Assembly (NCBI GenBank): GCA_037178975.1
Contig: JASJZH010000004.1
Coordinates: 5,208,001-5,272,000, forward strand
Reading direction: 5' to 3'
DNA: 64,000 nucleotides
Origin: Oscheius tipulae
Lineage: Eukaryota; Nematoda; Chromadorea; Rhabditida; Rhabditidae
The notes under the pieces were generated by a model. The model had not been told where the DNA came from. It did no database searches and saw only the letters and a list, made by a program, of their open reading frames with translations. The position numbers were made by a program, and so were the translations under genes. The first letter of the stretch is position 1. Each line of letters begins with the position of its first letter. Below, piece after piece: positions 10,236 to 20,865 of this stretch.

Positions 10236-11783
10236 ATGGGTGTCATCAAACCTATAGTAATAACGAACGAGACGGATAAAGGACAACTTTTGCGACAGAT
10301 ACTTGGAGATTATGTTCTGCTCTCTTTGGGTGATCCGCTTCCCACCGACTGGGGTAACTTACAAGCCTTGAGCGGTTACGCGTTTCTGTCAGGCGGAGTG
10401 ATCTTCAGTTTTGTGAACCTTGGATTCTTTGGAGTACTGTCGTTCCTTTCTTGGAAGATCAAGTACCGAGATTTCAATCTCTGGTTCATGATCTGTCAGC
10501 TCATTCCACTCAGTCTCTTGCAGTTCTTCCAATTCATTCTGGATCTCAACTACCGCGTCACCTTCCTCGGCAGCAGTCAAAAGCCAATAATCTTAAGATG
10601 TCTCTGATACAAAATGATTTCAGATGGCACGTCTTCGAACCCGGACAGACCTTCATCCACGGTTTCTTTATCTTCCTGTACACCTTTTTACAAAAGACCG
10701 TTTATCGAAACATCGTTCTCGGAACCGGGCTCCTTCTGATTACCTGTATGATTGTGGCTCGACATCGTTGCATTATCAGCATAGAACGCTGGTAACGTCT
10801 CTTCGAATATGATCATCCTTTTTAGCTATATATTTTGTGGAATACTCATTGGATGTGCTGTAGCCGGATTCTTCCAAGCGCTTGTCGTTATGTTGGAGAT
10901 GACTGCCGTCGATTTTGTTTTCTCTATCCTTGACCATGGATGTTCCATTATCCATTCCCTCGCCTACATTGTTGTAAGCAGATTTTTCACGTCTCAGTGT
11001 ATCCAAAGTTTAGGCCATTTGTTCCGTTTGCTGTTGCTCCTTCGCCCGCCATGGTATGGCTCCGGATCCGTATGTCTCTAACGCTCGATCACGAATGGGA
11101 TGGACTTGGCTCTTCGTCACTTTCGCCTTTGGCCTCTTCATGTATGCCGAAGCCGCAGCTCAACTCAATTCCGGCTACATCGTAAAGATTGTCAAAATGG
11201 ACCCGGTCATGGACCCGGTCATTTTGGAACTGGTCAAAACTATACTATACTTCATGTCGTACTTTGCTCCAATGTGTCTGCTGATATCGACAATTCTCTT
11301 CTATCCCTCCTACCGATCAGTCTGTTTCGGAACTCAAGGCTACGACTCGAACCTCTGGGCTCATGCAGTTGCTCCCGTACCCCATACTGGTATTCAGGTT
11401 AAACCTGTTCCAATCAAAAACTGAAAAGCGTACTTCAGATGAAAACAGGTGCTCCTACTGATGGCTATCAGGATACGGTAGTCATGGCACCTGCTCCGAT
11501 CTCTCCCGTTGTTCCACCTGCTCAGATGACCTATCAGAACCCAGATGGGAGCTATCAGATGATACAGTACCCCGCAGACATGTCCCTATACCAACAGCCT
11601 GTCCAGTATCAGTCCGATACGTACAACCAACCACAACAGTATCCAATGGTGTTTCAATACAATCAAGAACAGGGCTATGGATACAACCAACCGTACAACC
11701 AACAGTTCAACCAACCACAACAGCCAATCTACTACAACCAAGAGCTGTACAGAACGGTCGGAAATGTTCCACATTATGGCTGA
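10236..11783 (+). CDS. Seven-TM-type membrane protein of unknown family, copy A
   Basis: Exons 10236-10582, 10624-10791, 10826-10973, 11014-11397 and 11439-11783. About seven hydrophobic segments are seen (for example LWFMICQLIPLSLLQ and YFAPMCLLISTILF). They are followed by a long Gln/Tyr/Pro/Asn-rich cytoplasmic tail of about 115 residues containing NQPYNQQFNQPQQ, which looks low-complexity and prion-like. The N-terminus carries NET, a possible glycosylation site. It aligns exon by exon with copy B downstream: shared blocks include WFMICQLIP, the FLG(S/T)(S/T) loop and DPYVSNARSR(M)GW / EPYISNARSRLGW. The first intron appears to use a GC donor (10583), where copy B has GT. I do not recognise the family; a nematode chemoreceptor-like or tetraspan-like role would be a guess. 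Confidence 0.75.
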
Positions 11784-11794
11784 AATCTGTTGTG

Positions 11795-11960
11795 CCAATA
11801 AACAATTGTTAATTGTCTTTGTTGAGCATCGATTTCTCTCTATTACTAAAAATGTATAGTGTCTCTCTGTCCGTGCGTCCCTCCGTCACTAGAAACCAAC
11901 GCTGGCAAGTCGCGTCATGTTAAGAGTTTAGTTGACAAGTCAGCTACTTGAAAAACCTTT
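11795..11960 (+). repeat. Dispersed repeat, plus-oriented copy
   Basis: It begins at the AATAAA region just after copy A of the seven-TM pair and contains GTTGAGCATCGATTTCTCTC, GTGTCTCTCTGTCCGTGCGTC and GGCAAGTCGCGTCATGTTAA. It is an inverted counterpart of 2480-2631. Its end (TTTTGCTACTGTGGAAGGGC) resembles the start of the GCGAAGC repeat family, so both parts may belong to one element. Confidence 0.65.
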
Positions 11961-12294
11961 TGCTACTGTGGAAGGGCCGCAGCAAGTCAAGAGCTATGGA
12001 GGACAAGTTAATTGTCACCAAAATATAGACACGGAAACATTGTTTAAGTTGCGGTGGCTCAAATTTTATGGTTAGGAGGACAGATTGACTGGGTCAGCAA
12101 TATCATACCAGTAAGAGCTGTGTCAGTTCTATTTATCGACAAATGTATACCAGGTGAAATTCTTGTTAATTGCACTCCGTTATCCTCAGCTCTTGTCCAG
12201 TGTTCCAGCAGGACCTAATTGTCGCGCCTAACTGTATCAGGCTCTATATCTCTCGTAATTCACTGATATTTTCATATTCTCTTTACAGGAAACT

Positions 12295-13692
12295 ATGGGG
12301 AAGAAGGCCACGACAACGTCGGCCCCGACAACCTTGTTACCGGAGAATTTCTCCTTCATTCTAGAAGACCTTATGGGAAATGTAACCGTCACACTTGGCA
12401 ATCCTTCGAACGACAACTGGAGTAAGTTTCAGTCTATCAAGCATCTCTTTCTCCTTCAGTTGGTGTGATAGTCGATGTCCTAAACATCGGAATCTTCGTC
12501 GCGATATGGGTTCTGACTCTAAAGATCTGTCAGCGGGACTTCTCTCACTGGTTCATGATCTGTCAACTGATTCCCATGAGTCTGTTGCAAATTGTGCAAC
12601 TCATTCTGGATTTCAACTACCGAGCTCCGTTCCTGGGAACTACCCACAAGTACTTTTTTTGTTTTTTTTTTTGACTAACTGTATCAGATGGCCAACGTTT
12701 GAAAAGAATCAGTCAGTCGAACACCGCTTCTTTATCTACTTGTTCACCTTTTTCAAAAAGACCACGTTCCTGAATGCTCTCTTCGGAGTTGGGCTCTTCC
12801 TCTGTACCTGTATTCTTGTCGCTCGTTACCGTCTTCCTCTCCACATCCACCGATGGTATGAACTTTTCTTCGTATTTATAACCTTACAGCTATCTGTTCG
12901 TCTATGTCCTGGCCGTATCTGCTTCCGTCAGCCTGTTCTACGTCGTCTCTTTCTTGTTCGACATCAGCTGGTTACTAGAGATCTACCTTTCAGTTGTAGG
13001 CTTCGCACTCTTCTACCGGCTTGTAACTTTTTTCGCGGTAAGTCTCCCTCTTTCACGAAAACAACCCATGTTCCAGTCCCTTGGTGCCCTTTGTTGCTGC
13101 TCGGGCTACGACTACGACATTTGCGGCGAGCCGTACATCTCCAATGCTCGTTCTCGTCTCGGCTGGTCCTTACTCTTCACAAGCGCCGGATTCAGTGATA
13201 TCATCGTTTCGGAATCTGGATTCCTGTTTCGAGACATCATTGATATCATTGCAACCGCCTTCCAAATGACGAAAAGTGCCGTCGCTCAAGCTGCGGAAGC
13301 GAGCATGACCGAGAGTTACTTCAGCATCTACCTGTCTCCGTGCGGGCTGCTGTTGGCCTGTGTCTTCCTCTCCCCATCGTACCGATCATTCGTTCTTCGA
13401 AGTGAGGGCTATTCTGGTCTTCATTGGGTTCATTCGGTCCCGCCACAGCCGAAGCCGATCGATATCCAGGTGTTGTTGAAACAGAAAGACATTTCATTTT
13501 TACAGATGGTCGCAGATGTTCCCACGTCACTGCTTCAACAAGATACCGTCAAGCCGACTCAGGTAGTGGACCAGTTTTGAAAATAACAAAAGATCGTTTC
13601 AGTACCATCCAGGCATTTACCAGCAGCAAAGGCCGGTTCATTACCAGGCAGAACTATCGAAGACCCCGATAATCATTCCTTTCCGCAACTGA
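12295..13692 (+). CDS. Seven-TM-type membrane protein of unknown family, copy B
   Basis: ATG lies six bases after CTTTACAG. Spliced exons start with a Thr-rich extracellular end containing NFSF and NVT sites. Next come membrane segments matching copy A, a Cys cluster (ALCCCSGYDYDICGEPYISNA), the conserved SNARSRLGW block and a final pair of membrane spans. The last two exons give a shorter Gln/Tyr/Pro tail (YHPGIYQQQRPVHYQ) than copy A. Introns are mostly 35-45 bp. The copies are clearly paralogous but diverged to perhaps 40 percent identity by eye. Tandem placement and the shared downstream motif AAGTCAAGA(G/A)CTAT (near 11985 and 13887) point to duplication of the whole unit, including its 3' flank. 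Function is unknown. Confidence 0.75.
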
Positions 13693-14710
13693 AATGGAGA
13701 GTAAACTTTTGTTAACAGAACTTGTTCCGAAATAACTGATATCGAGTTTCATGTAAGACACAGTTTTTGAACTGCTTCTGCACGAACACGTCGAGATATC
13801 CGTAATATGAAAGCGCGATTTCTGTCATTGACTGTTTCTTTGTTTGTTTGTGGAGTTGTCCGTGGCCACGGATAAAAAATGGCAAGTCAAGAACTATCAG
13901 TAATTAGGTGACAAGTTACTAGTGAGCAGAGACTAGTATAGGGATATCCCTCAGTTTTTAGTAACTAAAGGCCAAGCGACTGAGAAGAGCACAACAAATA
14001 AAATGCGGCTAGGGCGAGCACAGAAGTGGGTTTTTTTTAGGTTGCGGACAGTTCTGAAATGAGGAAGGAAATGACAGAGTTGAATGCATACCTGTGTACT
14101 TCCTATTCCCTCCTACGCTCCGTTTACAAATCGCTCTCCATTGTTTGTCATTCAACCATGCAGCGTAGAAGCACTGTTCATTATTCAGCCACGGCCTTTT
14201 CTGCGTCAGCAGAGAACTTGGATCCCTTTTAGCCATATTAGCCTCTTCGTGTTTTTGTCGCAGATTCTGATTACACCGCTTTTTGTCCTTTTGGACACGC
14301 CCTGTCCGTCAGAATTTATATAAGGAAGAGAAAGAGAAAGCTTCTCGCGGTTCAGTTACTCTCACCACATCCAGTCAGTTTATTGAGATCTTCTCAAGCG
14401 CAAAGACACTTTGATTCAGCAGTTCAGAAATAGAACTCAGCCACTGTGATCTTGTTCGAACAAGAAGTAAGACAACGCCACACGCTAATACTGGAGATGT
14501 TTTCTAGCTCTTGTTTATCAATTTCCAAAAGCGAAAAATTTTAGCATAAACTATTGTTAGAACAGTTCCCGTGTTCGGTGGTATTCTGGAAATACCGCCT
14601 TCCAGACAAACGTGAATAAACATGTCTGGTAGCAGTAATCCGCTTACGTAACTGTTATCCTCGATCTGAAACATCCGATCTCTGTCAGAGAAACTCGGAC
14701 TCTTGCAGTG
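13693..14710. other. Intergenic region, no gene seen
   Basis: The first 250 bp carries sequence related to the 3' flank of the seven-TM copy A. The rest is pyrimidine-rich, with a TATATAAGGAAG element near 14315 that may serve the small secreted gene at 14711. Confidence 0.4.
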
Positions 14711-14961
14711 ATGAAGCTGTTCCTTCTTGTCGTCGTCCTTATCCAACTCGTCTTTGGCTCTACTCTTCGTTACCCTGCAGATGCTCAAATTGAGAATATC
14801 GGAAACTACAAAATCGTTTCCTCGAAGGGAGTGAGTTTCAAGCTACGCTCAAACTATAAATTACATTCAAGGGCACCTTGGAAGATCTGCTGATGCTCGA
14901 GGACAGAGTTAACGAGTTTAACGCTCACAAGAAACAACAAGAAAAGTTCGGTCAACCGTGA
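14711..14961 (+). CDS. Small secreted protein, about 67 residues
   Basis: Exon 1 (14711-14830) begins three bases after TTGCAG and encodes a clear signal peptide (MKLFLLVVVLIQLVFG). A 41 bp intron follows, then exon 2 to a TGA at 14959. AATAAA lies 10 bp further on. The mature peptide is short, charged and free of cysteine, ending in a likely helix (LEDRVNEFNAHKKQQEK). It has no dibasic cleavage sites typical of neuropeptide precursors. I do not recognise it; a secreted structural or signalling peptide are both possible. Confidence 0.6.
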
Positions 14962-15844
14962 CTAACAACACGGAATAAAGATACTTGTTAATTGGGAATC
15001 GTATGTCTTCCTGTCATTCTTCTCTTAGCCCGTGTAGTCCTTCCAGCCTTCCAATTGTTTCTGCCGCTTCTTGTTGTAGTCGACCAATTCGAGAGCAGAA
15101 CACGATAGTCAGTGTTCCATTAGTTTTAGTTTGGAAAACGACAATCATCATCCCTAAAGAACCTACTTTTGGTTGAACGTTCTCGTTCCCCATAAGAACA
15201 GAACTTTTGCAGAAACTTCTATATCAAACCCGAGGATTGTCTTCAGACGGAAAGCGTCTCTTCCGAGTGAGTTGGAGTTTATGGACATCTAAGCCGTTGT
15301 AACCTCGAAAGATATTTGTGGCAATATTTTTTGCATCTTGGCAGCCAAAGAACAGTAAAAGCCAGTACATAACTGTCACTAGAATCTCTTTGGATGATTT
15401 TATACAAGGGAAAGGAATGGGCAGAAGAATCCAATTGACAGGGGAGTGACACATCTGGAGACTGTCCTGTTTTTGTTTTACTCCTCTTCCGCTAAGACTG
15501 CTACCACATTCGTCATCTTAATGAAAATCTTTTTTTCTCGTCTTTTTAGACTGCCTCAGTTGCTTATTATACTTTCGTTTTCATTTGTGCAGCAGATTAG
15601 TAATCTGTGTCTGTCCTTGTAAACGAAGGCTTACATTGAAGCGGACTAACCGACCTCTTACTCGTATTGTCTGGAACGCTTAGCATTTAGCTTGTCCCTC
15701 AAAAATGCTCATCCTCTAGTTTCTCATAACCTCTGATCAATTTAAATCCTGTACTTTCTTCGTTCCTTATAATTCTTGACTGACTGATACTTCAACAGTT
15801 ACGAATTTAGGGTGTAACCAACGCGATTGTCCTCACCTACCACT
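14962..15844. other. Intergenic region, no gene seen
   Basis: Pyrimidine-rich and mildly AT-rich sequence without a convincing coding exon on either strand. It includes the polyadenylation region of the small secreted gene and the uncertain 5' side of the gene ending at 16743. Confidence 0.4.
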
Positions 15845-16743
15845 AATCTAACGCCTTCTAGAGTTCGAGTGTGTTTCATTTGTATTCACCAAAACTGAGT
15901 ACCAAAACTCCTTCAAAAATCTGTCTCTAATATATTCAAGAGAGGAAAAATTCATGACGAGACAAACTCGACTTTCTTGTGCATTGCCGACGATACTACC
16001 AATGGAAATAAGGTCTTTACGGTGTCTAATGTTTCAAATTGTTTGTTTTTCAGAAGTATATCTTCAGATTGATGGCAAGAGTGTCTTGTCAGAGAGAAAA
16101 AGAACTGTTCTCGGAAGCGTGAACCTAAGAGTAGCGAAGTATTCTGTTTGTCGAGCGTCCTCCCGACTCTAAATCTGCCGTGCAAGACTTTTTATCTGCT
16201 CAGACTGCTTCGGAAAATGGAATTTTTGGACAGGCTTGCATCGGATTGAACTTCATTTTCCGCTATTTGGACTGTGAAGAGGACATTCTTCACTGTCCCA
16301 GTGTTCTGCTCCAGCACTTGCTTCTTCTCCCAAAGGCAAGTTCGAACAGACAGGCTCAAAATGTCGAATTCTAAAAGTGCGCTACGCTTATCCTGAGTGC
16401 AATGGGTTCCAGTTATTTGCCGGCCCTCTTCGACTATACCTTCAGCAATTCAAGAAAGTCGTTGTGGAGAGCTTTGAAGAGCTGGGACAGAGTCTACGAT
16501 CCGTTCAGTGTCTCAAAACGAACAAAAACAGTGGAAAGGTAAGGTTTCTCGAAGTTCCTACAGGCAAGAGTCCTCTTGGATGTCACAAAGTACAATCTCA
16601 AGAAGATCTCCAGCACAGAGCATACCTACCTCATGAAGATCTCAAATAGGAAGTCGGCTGTCATCACTCATTCGCCCGGTTCTTATCGACTGAAGGTCAT
16701 CAGCAACTCTGCTAAGGGGTGCCGCACTCTACGGCCCCTCTAA
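15845..16743 (+). CDS. Unrecognised Cys-containing protein; 5' end uncertain
   Basis: Four to six exons can be joined in one frame. They run from CVSFVFTKTE and CIADDTTNGNK to VERPPDSKSAVQDFLSAQ, a Leu-rich stretch with several cysteines (CEEDILHCPSVLLQHLLLL), YAYPECNGFQLF, a helical QFKKVVVESFEELGQSL block and a basic C-terminus ending GCRTLRPL. Introns are about 25 to 43 bp. The 3' half (16198-16743) is secure because three consecutive exons keep phase. The first exon, start codon and one internal junction near 16110-16145 are guesses. I see no signal peptide because the true start may lie upstream. No family recognised. Confidence 0.45.
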
Positions 16744-17333
16744 TTACTCGATATACTCAAGAGCTGTTACAGTTTATCCAATAAACTAGTCAAATTACTC
16801 TACAACTCATTTCCCCTTGTCAAAAAGACAATTGCTGCTCGCGTCCCCTTAGCGTCAGTTGGCTGTCATCTCATCGGTCAGTGGCTTTCCCCCAGTCGGC
16901 TGGCTGTAATCTCTCTTGTCTGCTGTAAGAATCATCTGAACTCTCCTCTTTCCACGTACTCTCTCCTCCCGACTCATTTACTCACATCTGCTAAGAGTTA
17001 TACAATAGGCGAGACCATTGTCTGCTTCCCACTCTCCACACCTTTCAATACTCAAAAGTTAGAGAGTACGAGAGTAAGACTCCGATCTGAAATCGGATAC
17101 CTTCTCGACTGGTATCTCCTCGATCCTTTCCGTCTCGTGTCTCTTTCATAGCCCGTCATTTTAGTATCGATGCACCCAGTGCTCAGTCGTTCATCTTCTG
17201 TTTGGGAAGGTTCAGCTATGAGTCTAGTGTTTGTCTTGCAGTGCGCCAATTGTCCTTATCCTCTAGGCCTACTCTTTGTTTTTCTCTTCCAATACGCATC
17301 TCTTTCTTCAAACCAATCAAAATCTTTTTTAGA
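16744..17333. other. Intergenic region, likely promoter
   Basis: No coding exon is seen. Two related segments near 16857 and 16898 (CAGTTGGCTGTCATCTC and CGGCTGGCTGTAATCTC) form a small imperfect direct repeat. Confidence 0.35.
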
Positions 17334-19215
17334 ATGGCTGAAGAGAGAAAGGTTCGGGTTCATTTGGATATGGAAGATCGACCTCCGGCCAGTTACTATC
17401 AACCTGATGCACTTTGTGATCTTCCACTCAAAAAGGCTCCATTCCAAACACCTCAAGCAGATGGTGGGAAATGTCAAAAGAGTTCCCTTGGAGATGGACA
17501 AAAAGAGGCCGTGTTGGTTTAGAGCAGGCGACAAGTCATCACGTGTTGGAAGTAAAAATTAGGGCCAGAAGAGAAATTTGAAAAGGGCGCTCGGTTCTCT
17601 GCTAAGCTCTTAACTCTTGTCGTTCATTTCCGTGATGAATGGCTCTCTGCAGCAATTCATGGGAAATCTCGAGCCAGAATAAATTTCTTTTTTAGAATGG
17701 GTCAAAGCGCCCGAGTTTGTGCCTCGATCTATGCTGGAAGAGTCCTTTAACCCTCCTTGTGATGTAATCGGAGCTTCTCAATCTCTGGATAACAATCGTG
17801 CTGTTCCTTTTGCTCCCTTCTGTGGTGACTACACCACCCACTTTCCTCCTGGTAGATGTTTTTATATCTAATAGTAATAATATTCAGGAACCTTTCCTCC
17901 TCCTCTTCCAATGTTCCCGCAGGGCCGAGCAGCCCTACCACTTCCACCGGACATGATCCCAGAAGGCTATTCAGCCAATATCACCCACATCAACGGTGAG
18001 TTCTTTTTTCGCACAACATGTGTTCCGTTGGAAGTTGTGCTCAGTGTAACACTGCTGACCCTTTCAGCTGGCGTGGGTCCCCCAATCCCGGCTATCGTCT
18101 TGCGGAAGAAGAGAAGGAAGCGCAATCGACAGGCAAACTCTATGGTGCTCAACTCATCAGAATCACCGGGCTCGTCGCAGCCAAGAGCAACCGCGACTCC
18201 TGATCAAAAGAACCTGACGGAGGAAGAAGAAGAGTTCCGAAACGATCGATCCGGTCTTGGAGGATCATGTCCAGATCTGAGTGAGGAACAACTCGAGATG
18301 TGGGACAACTACTTGGTGAGTTCTTCTTCCTTTGGTGAAGAATGTGTTTGAGTACGACACAGCCGTTGCATCGAACAAGGAGCCGCAAGACGTTATGAAA
18401 ACTTCGTGTAAGGCAAAACAAATAGCCACTTATTTTATTTTTGCAGCCTACGGAATAGTTCCTAGTGGTCTTCTTGACCTCGCAGAACAACATATCGACG
18501 GTATTTCCAATGCAGAACTTCGAAAACTTGATCGAGAAATCAATGGTTCGGTTATCCGCTCCTGACAACACAGAGAAATCTAGGGAACTCCATGACAGCT
18601 TCGATGGTCATGCAGAGACTGTCGAATCACACAATACATTTGGATTCGGCTGGCTGTCTGGAAAAGAGTCTAGCATCGGAAATTGAACAGATCCATTTCA
18701 GACCGGAGGCAACGGTGAGTTTAGTCTGAAAGCGCAGTAAAAAAAAGGATTCAGAGATACGGGTATCCACAGATTGACTCGGAAAATGTTCATTTGGCGA
18801 CAGTGCACCACGGCTCGATCCATTCCAAAATCGTCCCGAGATCGAAACTTCGCAGGGTGAGATCTTTTCCTAGACAATTTTTCAATTGAATTTCAGCAAT
18901 ACTCCGACTCGGAGGAAGAAGACTGTTTCGAAGGAAATATCAGGATCAATGCGTTCGATCCTTGTGAGGTCTCTTTTCCGCTCTTGTTCGCTGTTGTTGC
19001 AGCAGCCGATTTGCATAATCGGGACCAGTTGCCTGACTCATTTCAATAGACAGACAAAAACCTGAAACTGGCCTAACTGACAGTAAACACTCGTTTTGCA
19101 GGAACTTTCACTGACGGATACCGAGTCGGCTACTCGATTTGAACAGATCCAGCAGGCTATAAGACGAGGAACCGACCTTCGACCTCCGGATCGAGTCTGC
19201 TGTTCAATTCAATAG
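17334..19215 (+). CDS. PAM2-motif-like, probably PABP-binding protein
   Basis: ATG follows CTTTTTTAGA, a likely trans-splice acceptor. About nine exons splice in frame. Near residue 45 the protein reads WVKAPEFVPRSM, close to the PAM2 core (xPxAxxFxP), which binds the MLLE domain of poly(A)-binding protein. A Pro-rich segment (FPPPLPMFPQG), a basic patch RKKRRKRNRQ, an acidic EEEEEF segment and several short conserved-looking acidic motifs follow. The C-terminus is TRFEQIQQAIRRGTDLRPPDRVCCSIQ-like. One intron (about 18555-18577) would be only 23 bp, but the downstream frame depends on it. The composition (disordered, Pro and charged, single short motif) suits a cytoplasmic mRNA regulator. The PAM2 assignment rests on about eight residues, so it is plausible rather than proven. 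Confidence 0.55.
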
Positions 19216-19405
19216 TTTAACTTGATCCACTCAATGAACTTTGTTTTGAACGTTTCGAAGTATATTCTCGCAGGACAACGTGATTCGGTAATTTTTGCGC
19301 CAAAAAGTGAAAAGGGACATATAATCCATCGGATTTCCTGTCCCTCTTTCGCGCAGTGATTATGGCAGAGTCGGCCACGCCCCGATGCCAGCCAGCTGGT
19401 CGGAA

Positions 19406-19711
19406 ATGCCACCTCTTGTTGTCCTCTTCCTCATCCCACTTCTGTCCATTCAGGGTATTTACTTTTTCCTTTTGTTTTCTCATTTGAAAGCATTCAGTCC
19501 GCTCGGAAGAAGTCCAAATTAGCGGTCAGTTCACTGTCGGAGAGGAATCCGTCTTTGATGGACCGGTCCAAGAAAGTAGGTGAAATTTGTTACTTCTCTA
19601 ATGGGTCAAAGTATAGGTCCATTGTTTAATCTGCCCTCGATGAGAGTAGCACGTGAGTATCTTCGTCGCCAGGCCGGTAAAGAACAACTAGAAGATCTCA
19701 AAAAGAACTGA
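19406..19711 (+). CDS. Short secreted helical peptide precursor
   Basis: Three exons. A signal peptide (MPPLVVLFLIPLLSIQ; an in-frame ATG at 19385 adds seven residues) is followed by an acidic stretch and then LPSMRVAREYLRRQAGKEQL near the C-terminus. The last 30 residues form a likely amphipathic helix of the kind seen in helical peptide hormones, with RR and GK steps. There is no cysteine. AATAAA sits near 19761. A neuropeptide or hormone role is inference only. The converging gene on the minus strand stops about 80 bp away. Confidence 0.55.
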
Positions 19712-19793
19712 TTTTACGCTACTTTTATCATGTGGAAAAGCTTTAAAGATTTCGTCTTTCAATAAATGAGTAGTTTATACATTTCTTATAATT

Positions 19794-20517
19794 CATCGAG
19801 TTCCACCTTCCCTTGAAATTGCCACGCCGTAACCATCAACATCGAATACAACGAATGAGGGTGATCGTTTCTGGAGAGTATAGGCGAACATATAAGGATC
19901 TTCGAAAAAGGCAACAGACCATTCACCACCATAGAAATACTCCATAATCTGTAACGGATCTTATTGTGCCTCGTCGGACTAACTGACCTTTCCAATTTCG
20001 TCGACTTCCTCTCCCATTCGCGACTTAATGCTACTATAATGGTCTTCAATGGCGGTTTCGGCCACGCGTACCATTTCGGCTGTGACCCCGAAAGACAGCA
20101 CCACTTCCATCCTGTGCAAAGGATACTTTCGAACTCTGAAGAAATGAGTCAGACAAGACAGTTTAGAGTTTATCGGACGATCAACTCTAATTCGAATTTC
20201 GGGAGAAATCACGCGAAAATCACAAATTTTTGATGACGGAGGAGCACAACAACAAAACAATCTCAGGGGTGATCGAATCAAAATTCGAGACAACAAATCA
20301 TGTTACTTCTTAGATTTCGATAGAATGACCAAAGCAAAAGAACTTGTTGGAAGAGATAAAATGAATCTACGACAGATTGAATGTTCCAAACTCACAATCT
20401 GTATCCGTCGTTTGATTCTGTAGCTGGATAAGTTTGTCCATATGCTATAGGATCCTTCCGCATTATCCCGCTTACTCTACCAACTAAACTAGCCGAGAGT
20501 AGCAATAGGCAGAACAT
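19794..20517 (-). CDS. Secreted dynein light chain (LC8)-like protein
   Basis: Exons (minus) 20396-20517, 19988-20135 and 19794-19948. The ATG lies one base after CTTTCAG and starts a signal peptide (MFCLLLLSASLVGRVSG). The next 100 residues follow the LC8/DYNLL pattern: V..GVTAEMVRVAETAIEDHY, then a helix ending EIGKIMEYFYGGEWSVAF, then FAYTLQK..SFVVFDVDGYGVAI. These correspond to the DMSEEMQQDA, KKEFDKKYNPTWHC and IYFYLGQVAILLF segments of LC8. Cytoplasmic LC8 is never secreted, so this is a divergent extracellular or lumenal member. Ligand-groove residues differ, so binding cannot be inferred. An upstream in-frame extension to 20709 lacks a signal-like start and is probably not used. Confidence 0.6.
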
Positions 20518-20865
20518 TCTGAAAGAATCTCCATTTTTGGGAGACAGCTGTCCTACGTGATTCAAAAGATGAGGTAATTGGCGACCCGCCGTAGAAAACA
20601 GGGTCAGACTGACTGACTCGGCGCTTTTTCTTGGCAAAACCGGTACGATTTTTAGAGAAGATTTGACCGGCGACAGACGGACAGTAGACAGAGAACCTTG
20701 TGAAGACAAAGATCACTAGGAACTAAGCACTTTATAGTGGGCGGACGAAAAAACACTGAGTGGAAACTGGTAATCGGGTGAAGAGGCCCGGGAGATTTGT
20801 TTGATTATCAATGTTCAAGGAAAATATATACTTGAAACGACAAAAAGTAGTGACAGAGTTGTCTC

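Noticed and set aside
10389-10580. Minus-strand acidic frame (63 codons)
   Set aside because: Antisense to a conserved exon of the seven-TM gene; codon-shadow of its hydrophobic segments.
12395-13198. Longest uninterrupted plus-strand frame in the region (267 codons)
   Set aside because: It is a shadow frame running through exons and introns of the seven-TM copy B; the spliced frame aligns with copy A, this one does not.
14504-14788. 94-codon minus frame
   Set aside because: Opposite the spliced small secreted gene, whose signal peptide and splice sites are convincing.
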